64,000 bases of DNA from Ruegeria sp. ANG-S4 (lineage in GTDB: Bacteria; Pseudomonadota; Alphaproteobacteria; Rhodobacterales; Rhodobacteraceae), in the NCBI RefSeq assembly GCF_000814005.1, contig NZ_JWLK01000004.1, forward strand, positions 372,001 to 436,000, in the 5' to 3' direction. The translations under genes and the position numbers were made by a program. The notes beneath the pieces are model-generated. The model saw nothing but the letters and a program-made list of their open reading frames with translations, did no database searches and was not told the origin of the DNA. Below are positions 1 to 8,221 of this stretch, one piece after another; position 1 is the first letter of the stretch, and each line of letters starts with the position of its first letter.

Positions 1-1
1 T

Positions 2-343
2 TCCGGACTGGCCTGGCACCAGTGGAAAAAACACGGGACGTGTTCGGGCCTGTCGCCGCGCGATTACTTTGCGCTATCCCGGCAGGCATTTGAGGGCGTT
101 GAGCGCCCGCAAGTGTTCCGCAAGCTGGATAGCTCGGTCAAACTTCCGGCCTCGGTCGTGGAAGAAGCGTTTCTGAACGCCAATCCGGGGTTGGAGCGGG
201 ATATGATCACCGTCACCTGCAAACAAGGCTATATCGAAGAGGTGCGCTTGTGCCTGTCTCGTGATCTTGAACCCGTGCCCTGCGGGCGTGACGTGATCCG
301 GGATTGCACGGCCACCGACGCGCTGTTTGATCCGATTCGCTAA
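2..343 (+). CDS. Ribonuclease T2 family protein, C-terminal part
   Basis: The reading frame is open from the window edge and carries HQWKKHGTCSG in its first residues. This matches the second conserved active-site block of RNase T2 enzymes (H-x-W-x-K-H-G), which cleave single-stranded RNA through 2',3'-cyclic phosphate intermediates and are usually exported. The rest is a Cys-rich tail (CKQGY, LCLSRDL, VPCGRDVIRDC), as expected for disulphide-bonded T2 enzymes. The N-terminus, signal peptide and first catalytic block lie outside the window. Its TAA overlaps the TAG of the convergent downstream gene by four bases. Family assignment is firm from the motif; substrate is not known. Confidence 0.85.
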   Translation, partial: SGLAWHQWKKHGTCSGLSPRDYFALSRQAFEGVERPQVFRKLDSSVKLPASVVEEAFLNANPGLERDMITVTCKQGYIEEVRLCLSRDLEPVPCGRDVIRDCTATDALFDPIR

Positions 344-828
344 AGTTCGCGATTCTGGCACTCGCGCGCGTATTCCAGTGCCTTGGCGGTTCCGTTCAGA
401 TCAATCGCCATCACCACGTCGCCCGCCGGGTTGTACACCGTCAGGGTTTTGTTCTGCGCAATTGCGTTGACGAAACTGCGGTCGGTGAAGAATACGGTCG
501 CGCCGGGTACGTCGCGTTCGTTGAACCCGATGGCAGTCGCGTCGTAACTCTTTCCGTCCAGTTCAAACCGGATCGGATAGCTTTCCCCCTGTTTGATGTC
601 GCCCCAAGCCTTGTTGTAAACGGCGAAATAGCCGCGATTGTCCAGCGCATCATAGCCAATCCGCACCACCGAGAGGTCCTGATACACTGTCTGGATCAGG
701 CACCCGTTGCCGAGTGCTGGGTCCATCATGATGTTCCAGCCTTCGACGAAGCCTTTGTCGATGAGGTCTTGGGCGAGGGCGGCGGTTGCGGTGAAGGCGG
801 CTAGGGTGAGGGCGAGAAGGCGGGTCAT
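340..828 (-). CDS. Predicted secreted protein of unknown function
   Basis: A 162-residue protein beginning MTRLLALTLAAFTATAALAQ, a clear Sec signal peptide with a likely cleavage site after ALA. The start is chosen over an ATG seven codons upstream because a GGAG sits about seven bases before it and the signal peptide begins there. The mature part is a mixed alpha/beta domain with two cysteines (NGCLIQT near the N-terminus, RECQN near the end) that could form a disulphide. I do not recognise the family with confidence. It is convergent with the RNase T2 gene, with overlapping stop codons, so the two are not an operon. Confidence 0.7.
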   Translation of the reverse strand: MTRLLALTLAAFTATAALAQDLIDKGFVEGWNIMMDPALGNGCLIQTVYQDLSVVRIGYDALDNRGYFAVYNKAWGDIKQGESYPIRFELDGKSYDATAIGFNERDVPGATVFFTDRSFVNAIAQNKTLTVYNPAGDVVMAIDLNGTAKALEYARECQNREL

Positions 829-929
829 TTTGAACTCCAATGAATGCATTCAAATTCTGTTTTCTAACTTTTAGACCCAAATGCCGAAAGGTCACCACGC
901 ATTTGCAATTTTGCTGAGCTAGCGATCAA

Positions 930-1490
930 TCATTTCTGGCCCGGTGCCCTCTTCGGTTTAACTTCCGAATTGAATGCTTTCATATGGCCTTTTTGACGTG
1001 CAGCCGCTCGCCACAATTTCTTACGTGCGTCTGGTGGTTCAAGATGAGAATATGCTCCACCAGAGAATTTGGGCCAATCAAGCGCCAATCCTTGTCGCAC
1101 AAGTTCAGCGGCGACATCGGTCCCATCCGGTAGTACACATTTGGCAACGATGCGGTCGTATGACGGTTCCTCACTGACTATCGCAGTAACTACTTGCCTT
1201 TTGCACATTTGAATCAAAGCAAACTTTGATTTCTTTCCCCATGGGTGCTCCAACTCCGGTGCGTCGATCCCTGCAATTCGAATTTTTGTACCGCTGATAA
1301 CGATCGTGTCGCCATCGATTACGTGACATTTGCCCTTTAAGGTATCGGTCGTTGGTAGTCGCGACGGAGGGGGCGAAGCGTTTCGCTTGATGCTTGGTCT
1401 ACTGGAAGGATTTGTGGCACTGTATCGGCGTGGAATCCTTGAGGGTTTTCGGAAAGATCCGAACAACGCTCTTATCAGAAATCTTATCAT
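930..1490 (-). CDS. Thermonuclease (staphylococcal nuclease-like) family protein
   Basis: 186 residues. After a basic, low-complexity N-terminus of about 50 residues (MIRFLIRALFGSFRKPSRIP, then Ser/Pro/Arg-rich) comes an SNase OB-fold: VIDGDTIVISG, KIRIAGIDAPEL, then a conserved Lys/Arg-rich stretch and DVAAELVRQGLALDWPKFSGG. The DGDT and R-x-x-GIDAPE motifs hold the calcium-binding and catalytic positions of the family. An AGGA five bases before the ATG supports the start. The N-terminus looks more like a membrane/positively charged lead than a classical cleavable signal. A nuclease role is inferred from the fold; there is no operon partner. Confidence 0.8.
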   Translation of the reverse strand: MIRFLIRALFGSFRKPSRIPRRYSATNPSSRPSIKRNASPPPSRLPTTDTLKGKCHVIDGDTIVISGTKIRIAGIDAPELEHPWGKKSKFALIQMCKRQVVTAIVSEEPSYDRIVAKCVLPDGTDVAAELVRQGLALDWPKFSGGAYSHLEPPDARKKLWRAAARQKGHMKAFNSEVKPKRAPGQK

Positions 1491-1592
1491 AATTTCCTGT
1501 CTTCAAACTCAATTGGCAAAAACAGGTCAAAAACTATCGCTCTAAGGCAAGCTGTGTAAACAATTACTTTGAGACTGTTGTGGGGGTTGCGA

Positions 1593-2186
1593 CTACAACT
1601 CCTTACGCGCCCGCAGCGCTGCTGTAATCGTCCCGTCATCCAGATAGTCCAACTCACCCCCAATCGGAACGCCCTGCGCCAATGAGGTCAGGCGGACCTG
1701 TCCCTCAAGCTGATCGGCGATGTAGTGGGCGGTGGTCTGGCCGTCGACGGTGGCGTTCAGGGCGAGGATGATCTCGGTGATACCCTCGGCCACCACTCGA
1801 TCCTTCAGGCGCGGGATGCGCAGGTCTTCGGGGCCGATACCGTCCAGTGCTGACAAGGTGCCTCCCAAAACGTGGTATCGGCCTTTGAACACGCCGGCGC
1901 GCTCCATCGCCCAGAGGTCGGCAACGTCTTCGACCACGCAAAGCTCTCCAGTTGCGCGGGCTTCGTCGTTGCAGATGTCGCAGATATCGGTGGTGCCGAC
2001 ATTGCCGCAGTTCAGGCATTCGCGGGCGGTAGCCGCGACCTGTTGCATCGTGTCTGACAACGGGGTCAGCAGCAGCGCGCGTTTGCGGATCAGGTGCAGC
2101 ACCGCGCGACGGGCCGAGCGCGGGCCGAGGCCGGGCAGTTTGGCCATCAGGTCGATCAGGTTTTCAATGTCGCTGTTCGAACTCAC
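1593..2186 (-). CDS. recR: Recombination protein RecR
   Basis: 197 residues, the normal RecR length. It has the N-terminal helix-hairpin-helix region ([12 protein letters not shown]), a four-cysteine zinc finger ([16 protein letters not shown]) and a Toprim domain ([18 protein letters not shown], then [19 protein letters not shown]). RecR acts with RecF/RecO to load RecA on SSB-coated gapped DNA. The start codon is GTG, preceded by AGGACAGG. It is the last gene of dnaX-ybaB-recR, 61 bases after ybaB, a conserved arrangement that supports the call. Confidence 0.96.
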   Translation of the reverse strand: MSSNSDIENLIDLMAKLPGLGPRSARRAVLHLIRKRALLLTPLSDTMQQVAATARECLNCGNVGTTDICDICNDEARATGELCVVEDVADLWAMERAGVFKGRYHVLGGTLSALDGIGPEDLRIPRLKDRVVAEGITEIILALNATVDGQTTAHYIADQLEGQVRLTSLAQGVPIGGELDYLDDGTITAALRARKEL

Positions 2187-2247
2187 GGCCTGTCCTGTGT
2201 GGCGCCGGAGGCAGCCTCCGGCGGGAGTATTTTTGAAAAGATGAAGA

Positions 2248-2592
2248 TCAGAACGGCAGCTTGATATCTGCGGGCAGGCCCATGCTTTCGGTCAGTTTGG
2301 CCATTTCCGCCTGCGAGCGTTCGGCGGCTTTGGTCTGCGCGTCCTTGATGGCGGCGAGGATCAGGTCCTCGACCACTTCCTTGTCGTCGCCGTTGAAGAT
2401 CGACGGGTCGATGTCGAGGCCCTTGAGTTCGCCCTTGGCGGTGGCGGTGGCTTTGACAAGACCGGCACCGGATTCGCCGACAACCATGATGGTGTTCAAC
2501 TCTTCCTGCATGTCCGTCATCTTGGTCTGCAAATCCTGCGCGGATTTCATCATCTTGGCCATATCGCCCAGACCGCCTAGTCCTTTGAGCAT
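2248..2592 (-). CDS. YbaB/EbfC family nucleoid-associated protein
   Basis: 114 residues starting [20 protein letters not shown], the typical N-terminal helix of YbaB/EbfC proteins, followed by the conserved central part ([20 protein letters not shown]) and a C-terminal helix ending [11 protein letters not shown]. These small dimers bind DNA without clear sequence preference. An upstream ATG 19 codons earlier is rejected because AGGAG lies correctly spaced before this one and family members begin here. It sits between dnaX and recR, the standard location. Confidence 0.95.
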   Translation of the reverse strand: MLKGLGGLGDMAKMMKSAQDLQTKMTDMQEELNTIMVVGESGAGLVKATATAKGELKGLDIDPSIFNGDDKEVVEDLILAAIKDAQTKAAERSQAEMAKLTESMGLPADIKLPF

Positions 2593-2673
2593 CGGAATTC
2601 TCCTGTAAGTCCGTTTGAAGCTTAAATACGGGCGCCATTCGTTCGACACAAGGGCCGGGGCAGGGTCGCAGGG

Positions 2674-4431
2674 TCAGTCTTCTTCAAACGGGTCCCATTC
2701 GTCTTCGACCTCGGGCAGTGCTTCGGTTTCGACTTTCGCAGCGCGTTGCTCGGGCGTCTCGATATTTGTGATCCGGGCCTTGGGAAAGTGAGCGAGAACC
2801 GCCTGGACCAACGGATGTTCTTTGGCCTCGTTGCGCAAAGCCAGTTCTGCGGCATCCCGGAGTTCGGCGATCGTCGAGGCCTGACCTTCGGAGGTAATCG
2901 ATACTGCCCAGCGGTTGCCGGTCCAGCGCTGCAGGGCCGACCCCAGACGCGCTGCCAGGTCGGTGGGTGCCTGCGTGGTCGGCGTGAATTCGATCCGCCC
3001 GGGTTGGTACGAGACCAGGCGGACACCGTTTTCAACCTCGACCAGCAGTTTGACGTCCCGGTTTGACCGGATCAGCTCGACAACATGTCCGAATGTCGGA
3101 TAACGCGCCAGAGCGGTCTGAACATCCTGAGCCAAGGCCGTTGTTGGGGCGCCTGCCGGGCCGCTTGGCGCGGCGGTGTATGCCGGTTGCGCAGCGGCCT
3201 GAGGCGCGGCATTGCGCGGGGACGGTGAGGGTGTGCCACCCCCCGGTCCGCTGTTCGGAGGCGGCGGGGTGTCCTGTAACCGTTTGATCAGCTCTTCGGG
3301 GCTGGGCAGGTCTGCGACATGGGTGAGGCGGATAACCGCCATCTCGGCGGCCATCATGGCATTTGGTGCTGCCGAAACCTCCTCGAGCGCTTTGAGCAAC
3401 ATCTGCCACATACGGGTCAGAACACGCATCGGCAGCGCCTCGGCCATCTGCTGGCCGCGGGCGCGCTCGTCCGGCGAAACGGTCGGGTCTTCGGCGGCGT
3501 CAGGAGTGATCTTCACGACCGAGACCCAGTGCGTAATCTCGGCCAGGTCGCGCAGCACCGCCAGCGGGTCGGCACCTTCGGCATACTGCGCGCTGAGCTC
3601 TGTCAGCGCCCCGGCTGCATCGCCCCGCAGGATCATGTCCATCAGATCCAAAACCCGGCCCCGGTCGGCGAGGCCCAGCATGGCGCGAACCTGTTCCGCG
3701 GTGGTTTCACCAGCCCCGTGCGAAATGGCTTGATCCAACAGCGAAGTTGCGTCACGGGCCGAGCCCTCGGCGGCACGGGTGATAAGGGCCAGCGCATCCT
3801 CGGCAATCTGGGCGTTTTCCGACGCGGCAATCCTGTTGAGCAACCCGATCATGTCCTCAGGCTCGATCCGGCGCAGGTCGAAGCGCTGGCAGCGGGACAG
3901 AACCGTCACCGGCACTTTGCGGATTTCGGTTGTCGCGAAGATGAACTTCACATGCTCGGGCGGTTCTTCCAGCGTTTTGAGCAACGCGTTGAACGCGCTG
4001 GTCGACAGCATGTGAACTTCGTCGATGATATAGATCTTGTAGCGGGCCGAGGCGGCCCGGTAACGCACGCTGTCGATGATCTCGCGGATATCATTCACGC
4101 CGGTTCGGCTGGCCGCGTCCATCTCCATCACGTCGACATGCCGGCCTTCCATGATCGCGGTACAATGCTCGCAGACGCCGCAAGGCTCGGTGGTGGGGCC
4201 GCCATTGCCGTCCGGGCCGATGCAATTCATGCCTTTCGCAATGATCCGGGCGGTGGTTGTCTTACCGGTTCCCCGAATTCCGGTCATGATGAAAGCCTGC
4301 GCGATCCGGTCCGCCGCAAACGCATTTTTGAGCGTGCGCACCATCGCATCCTGGCCCACCAGATCGGCGAAGGTTTCCGGGCGATATTTTCGGGCGAGAA
4401 CCTGATAGGCGGGCGTTGGGGTATCGGTCAT
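2674..4431 (-). CDS. dnaX: DNA polymerase III subunits gamma/tau
   Basis: 585 residues starting MTDTPTPAYQVLARKYRP; the RKYRP block is diagnostic of DnaX, so a 64-codon upstream extension is rejected. Walker A is GIRGTGKTT at residues 51-59, followed by the zinc site C70...C84-x2-C87-x2-C90 and the Walker B/DExx box IIDEVHMLS. A Pro/Ala-rich linker (PPPPNSGPGGGTPSPSPRN) separates the ATPase from the C-terminal tau region, which ends in an acidic tail. It is the clamp-loader ATPase of the replisome. I saw no classic A-rich slippery site for making gamma. It is the first gene of dnaX-ybaB-recR. Confidence 0.97.
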   Translation of the reverse strand: MTDTPTPAYQVLARKYRPETFADLVGQDAMVRTLKNAFAADRIAQAFIMTGIRGTGKTTTARIIAKGMNCIGPDGNGGPTTEPCGVCEHCTAIMEGRHVDVMEMDAASRTGVNDIREIIDSVRYRAASARYKIYIIDEVHMLSTSAFNALLKTLEEPPEHVKFIFATTEIRKVPVTVLSRCQRFDLRRIEPEDMIGLLNRIAASENAQIAEDALALITRAAEGSARDATSLLDQAISHGAGETTAEQVRAMLGLADRGRVLDLMDMILRGDAAGALTELSAQYAEGADPLAVLRDLAEITHWVSVVKITPDAAEDPTVSPDERARGQQMAEALPMRVLTRMWQMLLKALEEVSAAPNAMMAAEMAVIRLTHVADLPSPEELIKRLQDTPPPPNSGPGGGTPSPSPRNAAPQAAAQPAYTAAPSGPAGAPTTALAQDVQTALARYPTFGHVVELIRSNRDVKLLVEVENGVRLVSYQPGRIEFTPTTQAPTDLAARLGSALQRWTGNRWAVSITSEGQASTIAELRDAAELALRNEAKEHPLVQAVLAHFPKARITNIETPEQRAAKVETEALPEVEDEWDPFEED

Positions 4432-4602
4432 GTCTGCTCTGGCGGATTCGTATTCAAAGTGCAGCGTAGTTGGCCCCGCCCGCCGCGTCCACAGCGGGTC
4501 GGCAGGATTTTTGTTTTGGAAACGGGGTCCGCACAGGTAACATCGCCGACTCATAGGCCAGGGGTAAGACTTTCTGATTTTCGTTTCGGGGGGAACGCAA
4601 AG

Positions 4603-5106
4603 ATGTCTCAGATGGTGATTCATGCATTGCAGGTGGGCGGTGGCTCATTGGCGCTTAGTTCTATGCCGGGACGGGGTGGGGACTATGCCGGTGATCTTGA
4701 GCTTGTCGCCGGATGGCAACCGGGTCTGGTGATTTCCATGACGACCGAAATCGAGATGATCAAGGACGGCGCCCGGGACTTTGGACGAGATGTGCAAAGC
4801 CGGGCAAGCCGGTGGGCGCACCTGCCAATCGACGATTTCGGTGCGCCGTCGGCGGAAATCCGCGAGCGCTGGAAAAGTGTCAGCGCCTCGGCACGGCAGG
4901 CGCTGTCGGGCGGTGGTCGCGTTCTGGTTCATTGCCGGGGCGGCTGCGGACGGTCAGGGATGGTCGTGTTGCGCCTGATGGTGGAATGCGGCGAAAACCC
5001 TGATACCGCATTGACGCGTTTGCGTGCCTTGCGGCCTTGTGCTGTCGAGACGGATGATCAATTGCATTGGGCCACAGCACCGTCGGTGGCGCTTGCCGCG
5101 TCTTGA
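4603..5106 (+). CDS. Tyrosine/dual-specificity phosphatase-like protein
   Basis: 167 residues starting MSQMVIHALQVGGG, with a G-rich ribosome-binding site about ten bases upstream. The signature is VHCRGGCGRSGM at residues 109-120, a full HCx5R P-loop (Cys111, Arg117) of the protein tyrosine phosphatase superfamily; an Asp-Asp at 77-78 is a plausible general acid. The likely activity is hydrolysis of phosphotyrosine or another phosphomonoester. It is divergent from dnaX, 171 bases apart. A much longer frame reading upstream through dnaX on the opposite strand is an artefact. The substrate is unknown. Confidence 0.8.
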   Translation: MSQMVIHALQVGGGSLALSSMPGRGGDYAGDLELVAGWQPGLVISMTTEIEMIKDGARDFGRDVQSRASRWAHLPIDDFGAPSAEIRERWKSVSASARQALSGGGRVLVHCRGGCGRSGMVVLRLMVECGENPDTALTRLRALRPCAVETDDQLHWATAPSVALAAS

Positions 5107-5107
5107 A

Positions 5108-5515
5108 TCAGACGCTCGCGCGCGCATCCGCCGTCGCGGACCGCGTGGGTTCGCATGCAAGTGCCTGCAGCATTGCGCACGGCGGATCGGTGATTGCGCC
5201 TGACGGCAATGCGCTCGGTCCGGTTCCAAACATCAGATTGGCATAATCGTCGAGCTTGTCGATATCCGAATTGGGAAGCGTGCCACAGAAGATGCGAATT
5301 TCGTCGGGTTGCGCACGGAACCTTGCGGTGCAGCCGCCGGGGCAGTGGGTCAGTTCGGCGCTGCCTTCGATTTCCAGTTCTCGTGTCGTCGCAGACCCGG
5401 CTGTCGAGATTGACTGAACAAGTGCGCGCGCCATGCGTGCCAATGCCGGGCAGGTCTTTCCAGTGCGCTGGCAAACGGTCGCCGAGAATTGATGTGTGTT
5501 GGACTTCCAGATCAT
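5108..5515 (-). CDS. DUF1636 family putative metal-binding protein
   Basis: 135 residues starting MIWKSNTHQFSATVCQRTGK. It has a Cys pair near the N-terminus (VCQRTGKTCPAL), a central HCPGGCTARF and a later FCGTL, the spacing seen in DUF1636 proteins, which often lie in cobalamin or cobalt gene neighbourhoods. A cobalamin riboswitch lies directly upstream on the same strand, so expression should fall when adenosylcobalamin is plentiful. An alternative ATG lies six codons upstream (MRGGRI). It is convergent with the phosphatase gene, one base apart. A role in cobalt/B12 homeostasis is inferred from the riboswitch only. Confidence 0.75.
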   Translation of the reverse strand: MIWKSNTHQFSATVCQRTGKTCPALARMARALVQSISTAGSATTRELEIEGSAELTHCPGGCTARFRAQPDEIRIFCGTLPNSDIDKLDDYANLMFGTGPSALPSGAITDPPCAMLQALACEPTRSATADARASV

Positions 5516-5617
5516 GATGCGCCCTCCGCGCATAGCAGACGAGGGGTATAGATCAGGAGTATCCGCACGGTGCGGTCCTACCCTGCCCGGACACCCCGCC
5601 CGAGTTTCGGTTTCAGT

Positions 5618-5820
5618 TCCTGATGGCAGGTCTCCTGACTTGCGGGTCGTCGCTTTGCCGACCTTCCCAGCCTTGCGGCCAGTGGTATTTCGGCATTGCT
5701 CTCCGCTTACAGTTGCGGGGGCAGTCGCGGACTTGGCTGTCCCGGAATAAACCGGCTGGGCCGCACCGTGTTCCCTTTTCATCCCGGACCCCGATCAGGG
5801 GCGCGGAAACCATCACAGCA
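5618..5820 (-). promoter_or_regulatory. Cobalamin riboswitch
   Basis: Read on the minus strand the stretch contains AAAAGGGAACACGGTGCGG, then GACTGCCCCCGCAACTGTAA, CAATGCCGAAATACCACTGG, GGGAAGGTCGG and AGTCAGGAGACCTGCC. These are the conserved blocks of the adenosylcobalamin aptamer in the correct order, including the B12-box core (AGTCAGGAGACCTGCC). It ends about 100 bases before the DUF1636 start. The outer limits are approximate. No expression platform was modelled. Confidence 0.92.
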
Positions 5821-6007
5821 TCGCTATCGGGCGATACCAGTCCGAGTCAAGCAGCTTGCGAGGTGATATCGCCCGTGTTCGAGGAAACGGACACAAGTGG
5901 ACGTTTGGTCAACTTACCAAAGTATTGACTTGGAACAGCAAAACCGGTCGATTACCGAAAGTGAACTGATTGGTTTAAAAATTCATTGAATTGGTTCGGA
6001 GCTTGCG

Positions 6008-6868
6008 ATGCTGGACACTCAAACTGCGATTCTGACCGAGGACTTCCCCATCCCATGTGGTCAGGCAACTATGTCGGCCCGTTTGTACTTACCCGCGACT
6101 GATCCCAAGACAGTTGTGGTGATAAACAGCGCAACCGGCGTTCCGAGGGACTATTACCGACATTTCGCCAGGTGGTTGGCAGCGGAACAGGGCATCGCTT
6201 GCCTGACCTATGACTACCGCGATTTCGGGCATTCCGTTCAACGGCGCATGTCGAGCGCGAAGACGACTATGGCGGATTGGGCGCTGGTTGATATGCCCGC
6301 CGCGCGCGCCGAGATGCGGCGGAGGTTTCCTGACGCCGCGCATTGGACGATCGGACATTCGGTGGGTGCCATGTTGGGCCCGGTTCAGCCAGACGCCGAA
6401 CAGATAGATCGTATGATCTGCGTCTGCTCGGGGTTGGTGACGCTGGCGGATCACCCTTGGCCATATCGTGCGTTGGCCTGGTTATTCTGGTATGGGCACG
6501 CTCCGCTGGCGACGCGGATGCTGGGCTATCTTCCGGGAAAACTCACCGGATTCGGAACAGATTTGCCGGCAGCGGTATATTGGCAATGGCGGCGCTGGTG
6601 CACGGCACCCAAAAACTATGTCCCCGACATCGGGAACTTGCTGCCGGACGCAAACTGGCCAAAGGCCGGTCGACAGGTGGACCTGTTCACTTTTGATGAC
6701 GATCAGATGGTCCCGCCCGAGGCCGTTTGGCGACTTGCCGATCTCTATGGACCGGACACGCGTCGACATTTGCTGTCCCCGCAGGAATTTGGCCTGAAAG
6801 AAATAGGCCATATCGGGGCCTTTGCCCGTCGCAACGCGGCTGTGTGGCCCCGACTGATTGCCCTATAG
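6008..6868 (+). CDS. Alpha/beta hydrolase family protein
   Basis: 286 residues. The alpha/beta hydrolase fold is indicated by a beta-strand/oxyanion segment VVVINSATGVPRDYYRHFA, the CLTYDYRDFGHS strand, the nucleophile elbow GHSVGA (Ser in the centre), a candidate acid FTFDDDQMVPPEA and a late His in EIGHIGAFARR. No signal peptide or membrane segment is evident, so it is probably cytoplasmic. The substrate cannot be inferred. It is divergent from the riboswitch-controlled DUF1636 gene, with about 190 bases between it and the riboswitch, and it is not controlled by that element. Confidence 0.8.
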   Translation: MLDTQTAILTEDFPIPCGQATMSARLYLPATDPKTVVVINSATGVPRDYYRHFARWLAAEQGIACLTYDYRDFGHSVQRRMSSAKTTMADWALVDMPAARAEMRRRFPDAAHWTIGHSVGAMLGPVQPDAEQIDRMICVCSGLVTLADHPWPYRALAWLFWYGHAPLATRMLGYLPGKLTGFGTDLPAAVYWQWRRWCTAPKNYVPDIGNLLPDANWPKAGRQVDLFTFDDDQMVPPEAVWRLADLYGPDTRRHLLSPQEFGLKEIGHIGAFARRNAAVWPRLIAL

Positions 6869-6898
6869 GGCCGGGCGCTGACTCAGCGCCCGACACCC

Positions 6899-7927
6899 TC
6901 AGAACCCCTTGCGGGATTTCTTGTCGAGCATGACCGACCGCACCATCTTGCCGAACGCCTTGTTGCGCGCGCGGGACTGGGCAATGGTTTCCGAGTTGCG
7001 CCGATCCTCGCGGCGCAGCTTGCGCCACCGCTCCAGCCGGGACGGGTCCAACGAGCCTTCAGCGATAGCCTTTTGCACGGCGCACCCCGGTTCCGAAATG
7101 TGTTGGCAATCCGAGAACCGGCACGCTGACGCCAGTTCGGCCACGTCCGAAAACACTTCGTCCACACCTTCTTGAGCGTCCATCAATCTCAGCGCCCGCA
7201 TTCCGGGGGTGTCGATCAACCAGCCGCCATTGCGCAGTCTTCGTACCGCCCGGGCCGTTGTCGTGTGGCGTCCGCGCGCGTCATCTTCGCGAATGGGTGC
7301 TGTGGCATCTCTGTGACCGGTCATTCCGTTGGCCAATGTCGTTTTTCCGACGCCGGATGACCCGACCAATGCGCCGGTCTGACCCTTCGGACACCAGGAC
7401 AGAACTTGCGCGATGTCTTCTGGCCTGAACGCATTGATCGCAAGAACCGTCAAAAAGGGCCCCAATTCTTCGGCGCGCGTGACGTAAGATCCAGGATCTT
7501 CGCAGGTGTCGGCTTTGGTCAGGACAACAACCGGATAGCACCCAGCCTGATGGGCAAGTGCAAGATAGCGCTCGAGCCGGGGCAGATTGAAATCGGCATT
7601 GCAGGAACTGACAATGAACAGAACATCAACATTGGCGGCGATTAACTGCGGTTCCGCGCCTGTTCCCGCAGCGCGACGCTGCAAAACGCTGCGCCGCTCC
7701 AACAGGTGTTGAACACGCTGGTTTTCGTCAACCAGCACCCAGTCACCGACGGTAAAGTCACCGCTTGACCGGTTGGGCGTCAACAGCGGTGTTTCGCCGC
7801 CCGGGGATATTCCGATCAGGCGGTCCCGATGGACGGCGCTGATGCGAAACGGTGCGAACGAGGGGTCTGCTGCATGTTGCGCAGCAAAGTGAGAGGACCA
7901 TCCGAGGTCCGATAGGGAATACTTCAT
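6899..7927 (-). CDS. rsgA: Small ribosomal subunit biogenesis GTPase RsgA
   Basis: 342 residues from MKYSLSDLGWSSHF; an upstream ATG 17 codons earlier is not needed. The GTPase motifs appear in the circularly permuted order of RsgA/YjeQ: the G4 motif LTKAD comes before the P-loop GSSGVGKTTL, which precedes DTPGMRAL (G3). An N-terminal OB-fold with DWVLVDE and a C-terminal zinc knuckle (CRFSDCQHISEPGC) complete the protein. It is a late 30S maturation checkpoint GTPase. It is convergent with the hydrolase gene and stands alone. Confidence 0.95.
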   Translation of the reverse strand: MKYSLSDLGWSSHFAAQHAADPSFAPFRISAVHRDRLIGISPGGETPLLTPNRSSGDFTVGDWVLVDENQRVQHLLERRSVLQRRAAGTGAEPQLIAANVDVLFIVSSCNADFNLPRLERYLALAHQAGCYPVVVLTKADTCEDPGSYVTRAEELGPFLTVLAINAFRPEDIAQVLSWCPKGQTGALVGSSGVGKTTLANGMTGHRDATAPIREDDARGRHTTTARAVRRLRNGGWLIDTPGMRALRLMDAQEGVDEVFSDVAELASACRFSDCQHISEPGCAVQKAIAEGSLDPSRLERWRKLRREDRRNSETIAQSRARNKAFGKMVRSVMLDKKSRKGF

Positions 7928-8087
7928 TGGTCTGCCTGTTTTCAGGGACAGCGGACCAAACGAATGGCGTACGCGCATTCGTTGGCTATGTGTTCAGGCA
8001 GAACCGAAGAAGTAGATCTAGAACCGATCCGCCTGAAGGGTCATTGCAACAATCATAAACGCCCTCCTGCGGCCGAGTGGATCAAGT

Positions 8088-8182
8088 GAGAGGTTGGACA
8101 TCGACCCAAGCGGGGCTCGTTGTGGCTGCTTCCTTCCGGACCTGACCAGGTTGGCGAGGCGCTCGCCCGCGCCAACCTCTCA
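8088..8182 (-). ncRNA. ffs: Signal recognition particle RNA (small, 4.5S type)
   Basis: On the minus strand the segment contains CAGGTCCGGAAGGAAGCAGC, the invariant domain IV loop bound by Ffh. The ends pair: GAGAGGTTGG at the 5' end and CCAACCTCTC at the 3' end, giving a hairpin of about 95 nt, the size of bacterial small SRP RNA. It lies between rsgA and the CpdB-like gene, all on the minus strand. The ends are set by pairing and could move by a few bases. Confidence 0.95.
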
Positions 8183-8221
8183 ACCCACGATATAGGCGTC
8201 TCGTGATAAAATGGCAACCCG

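Noticed and set aside
3319..4602. Open frame on the plus strand running through dnaX into the phosphatase gene
   Set aside because: It is antisense to dnaX; the real gene begins at 4603 with a ribosome site and a recognisable phosphatase domain.
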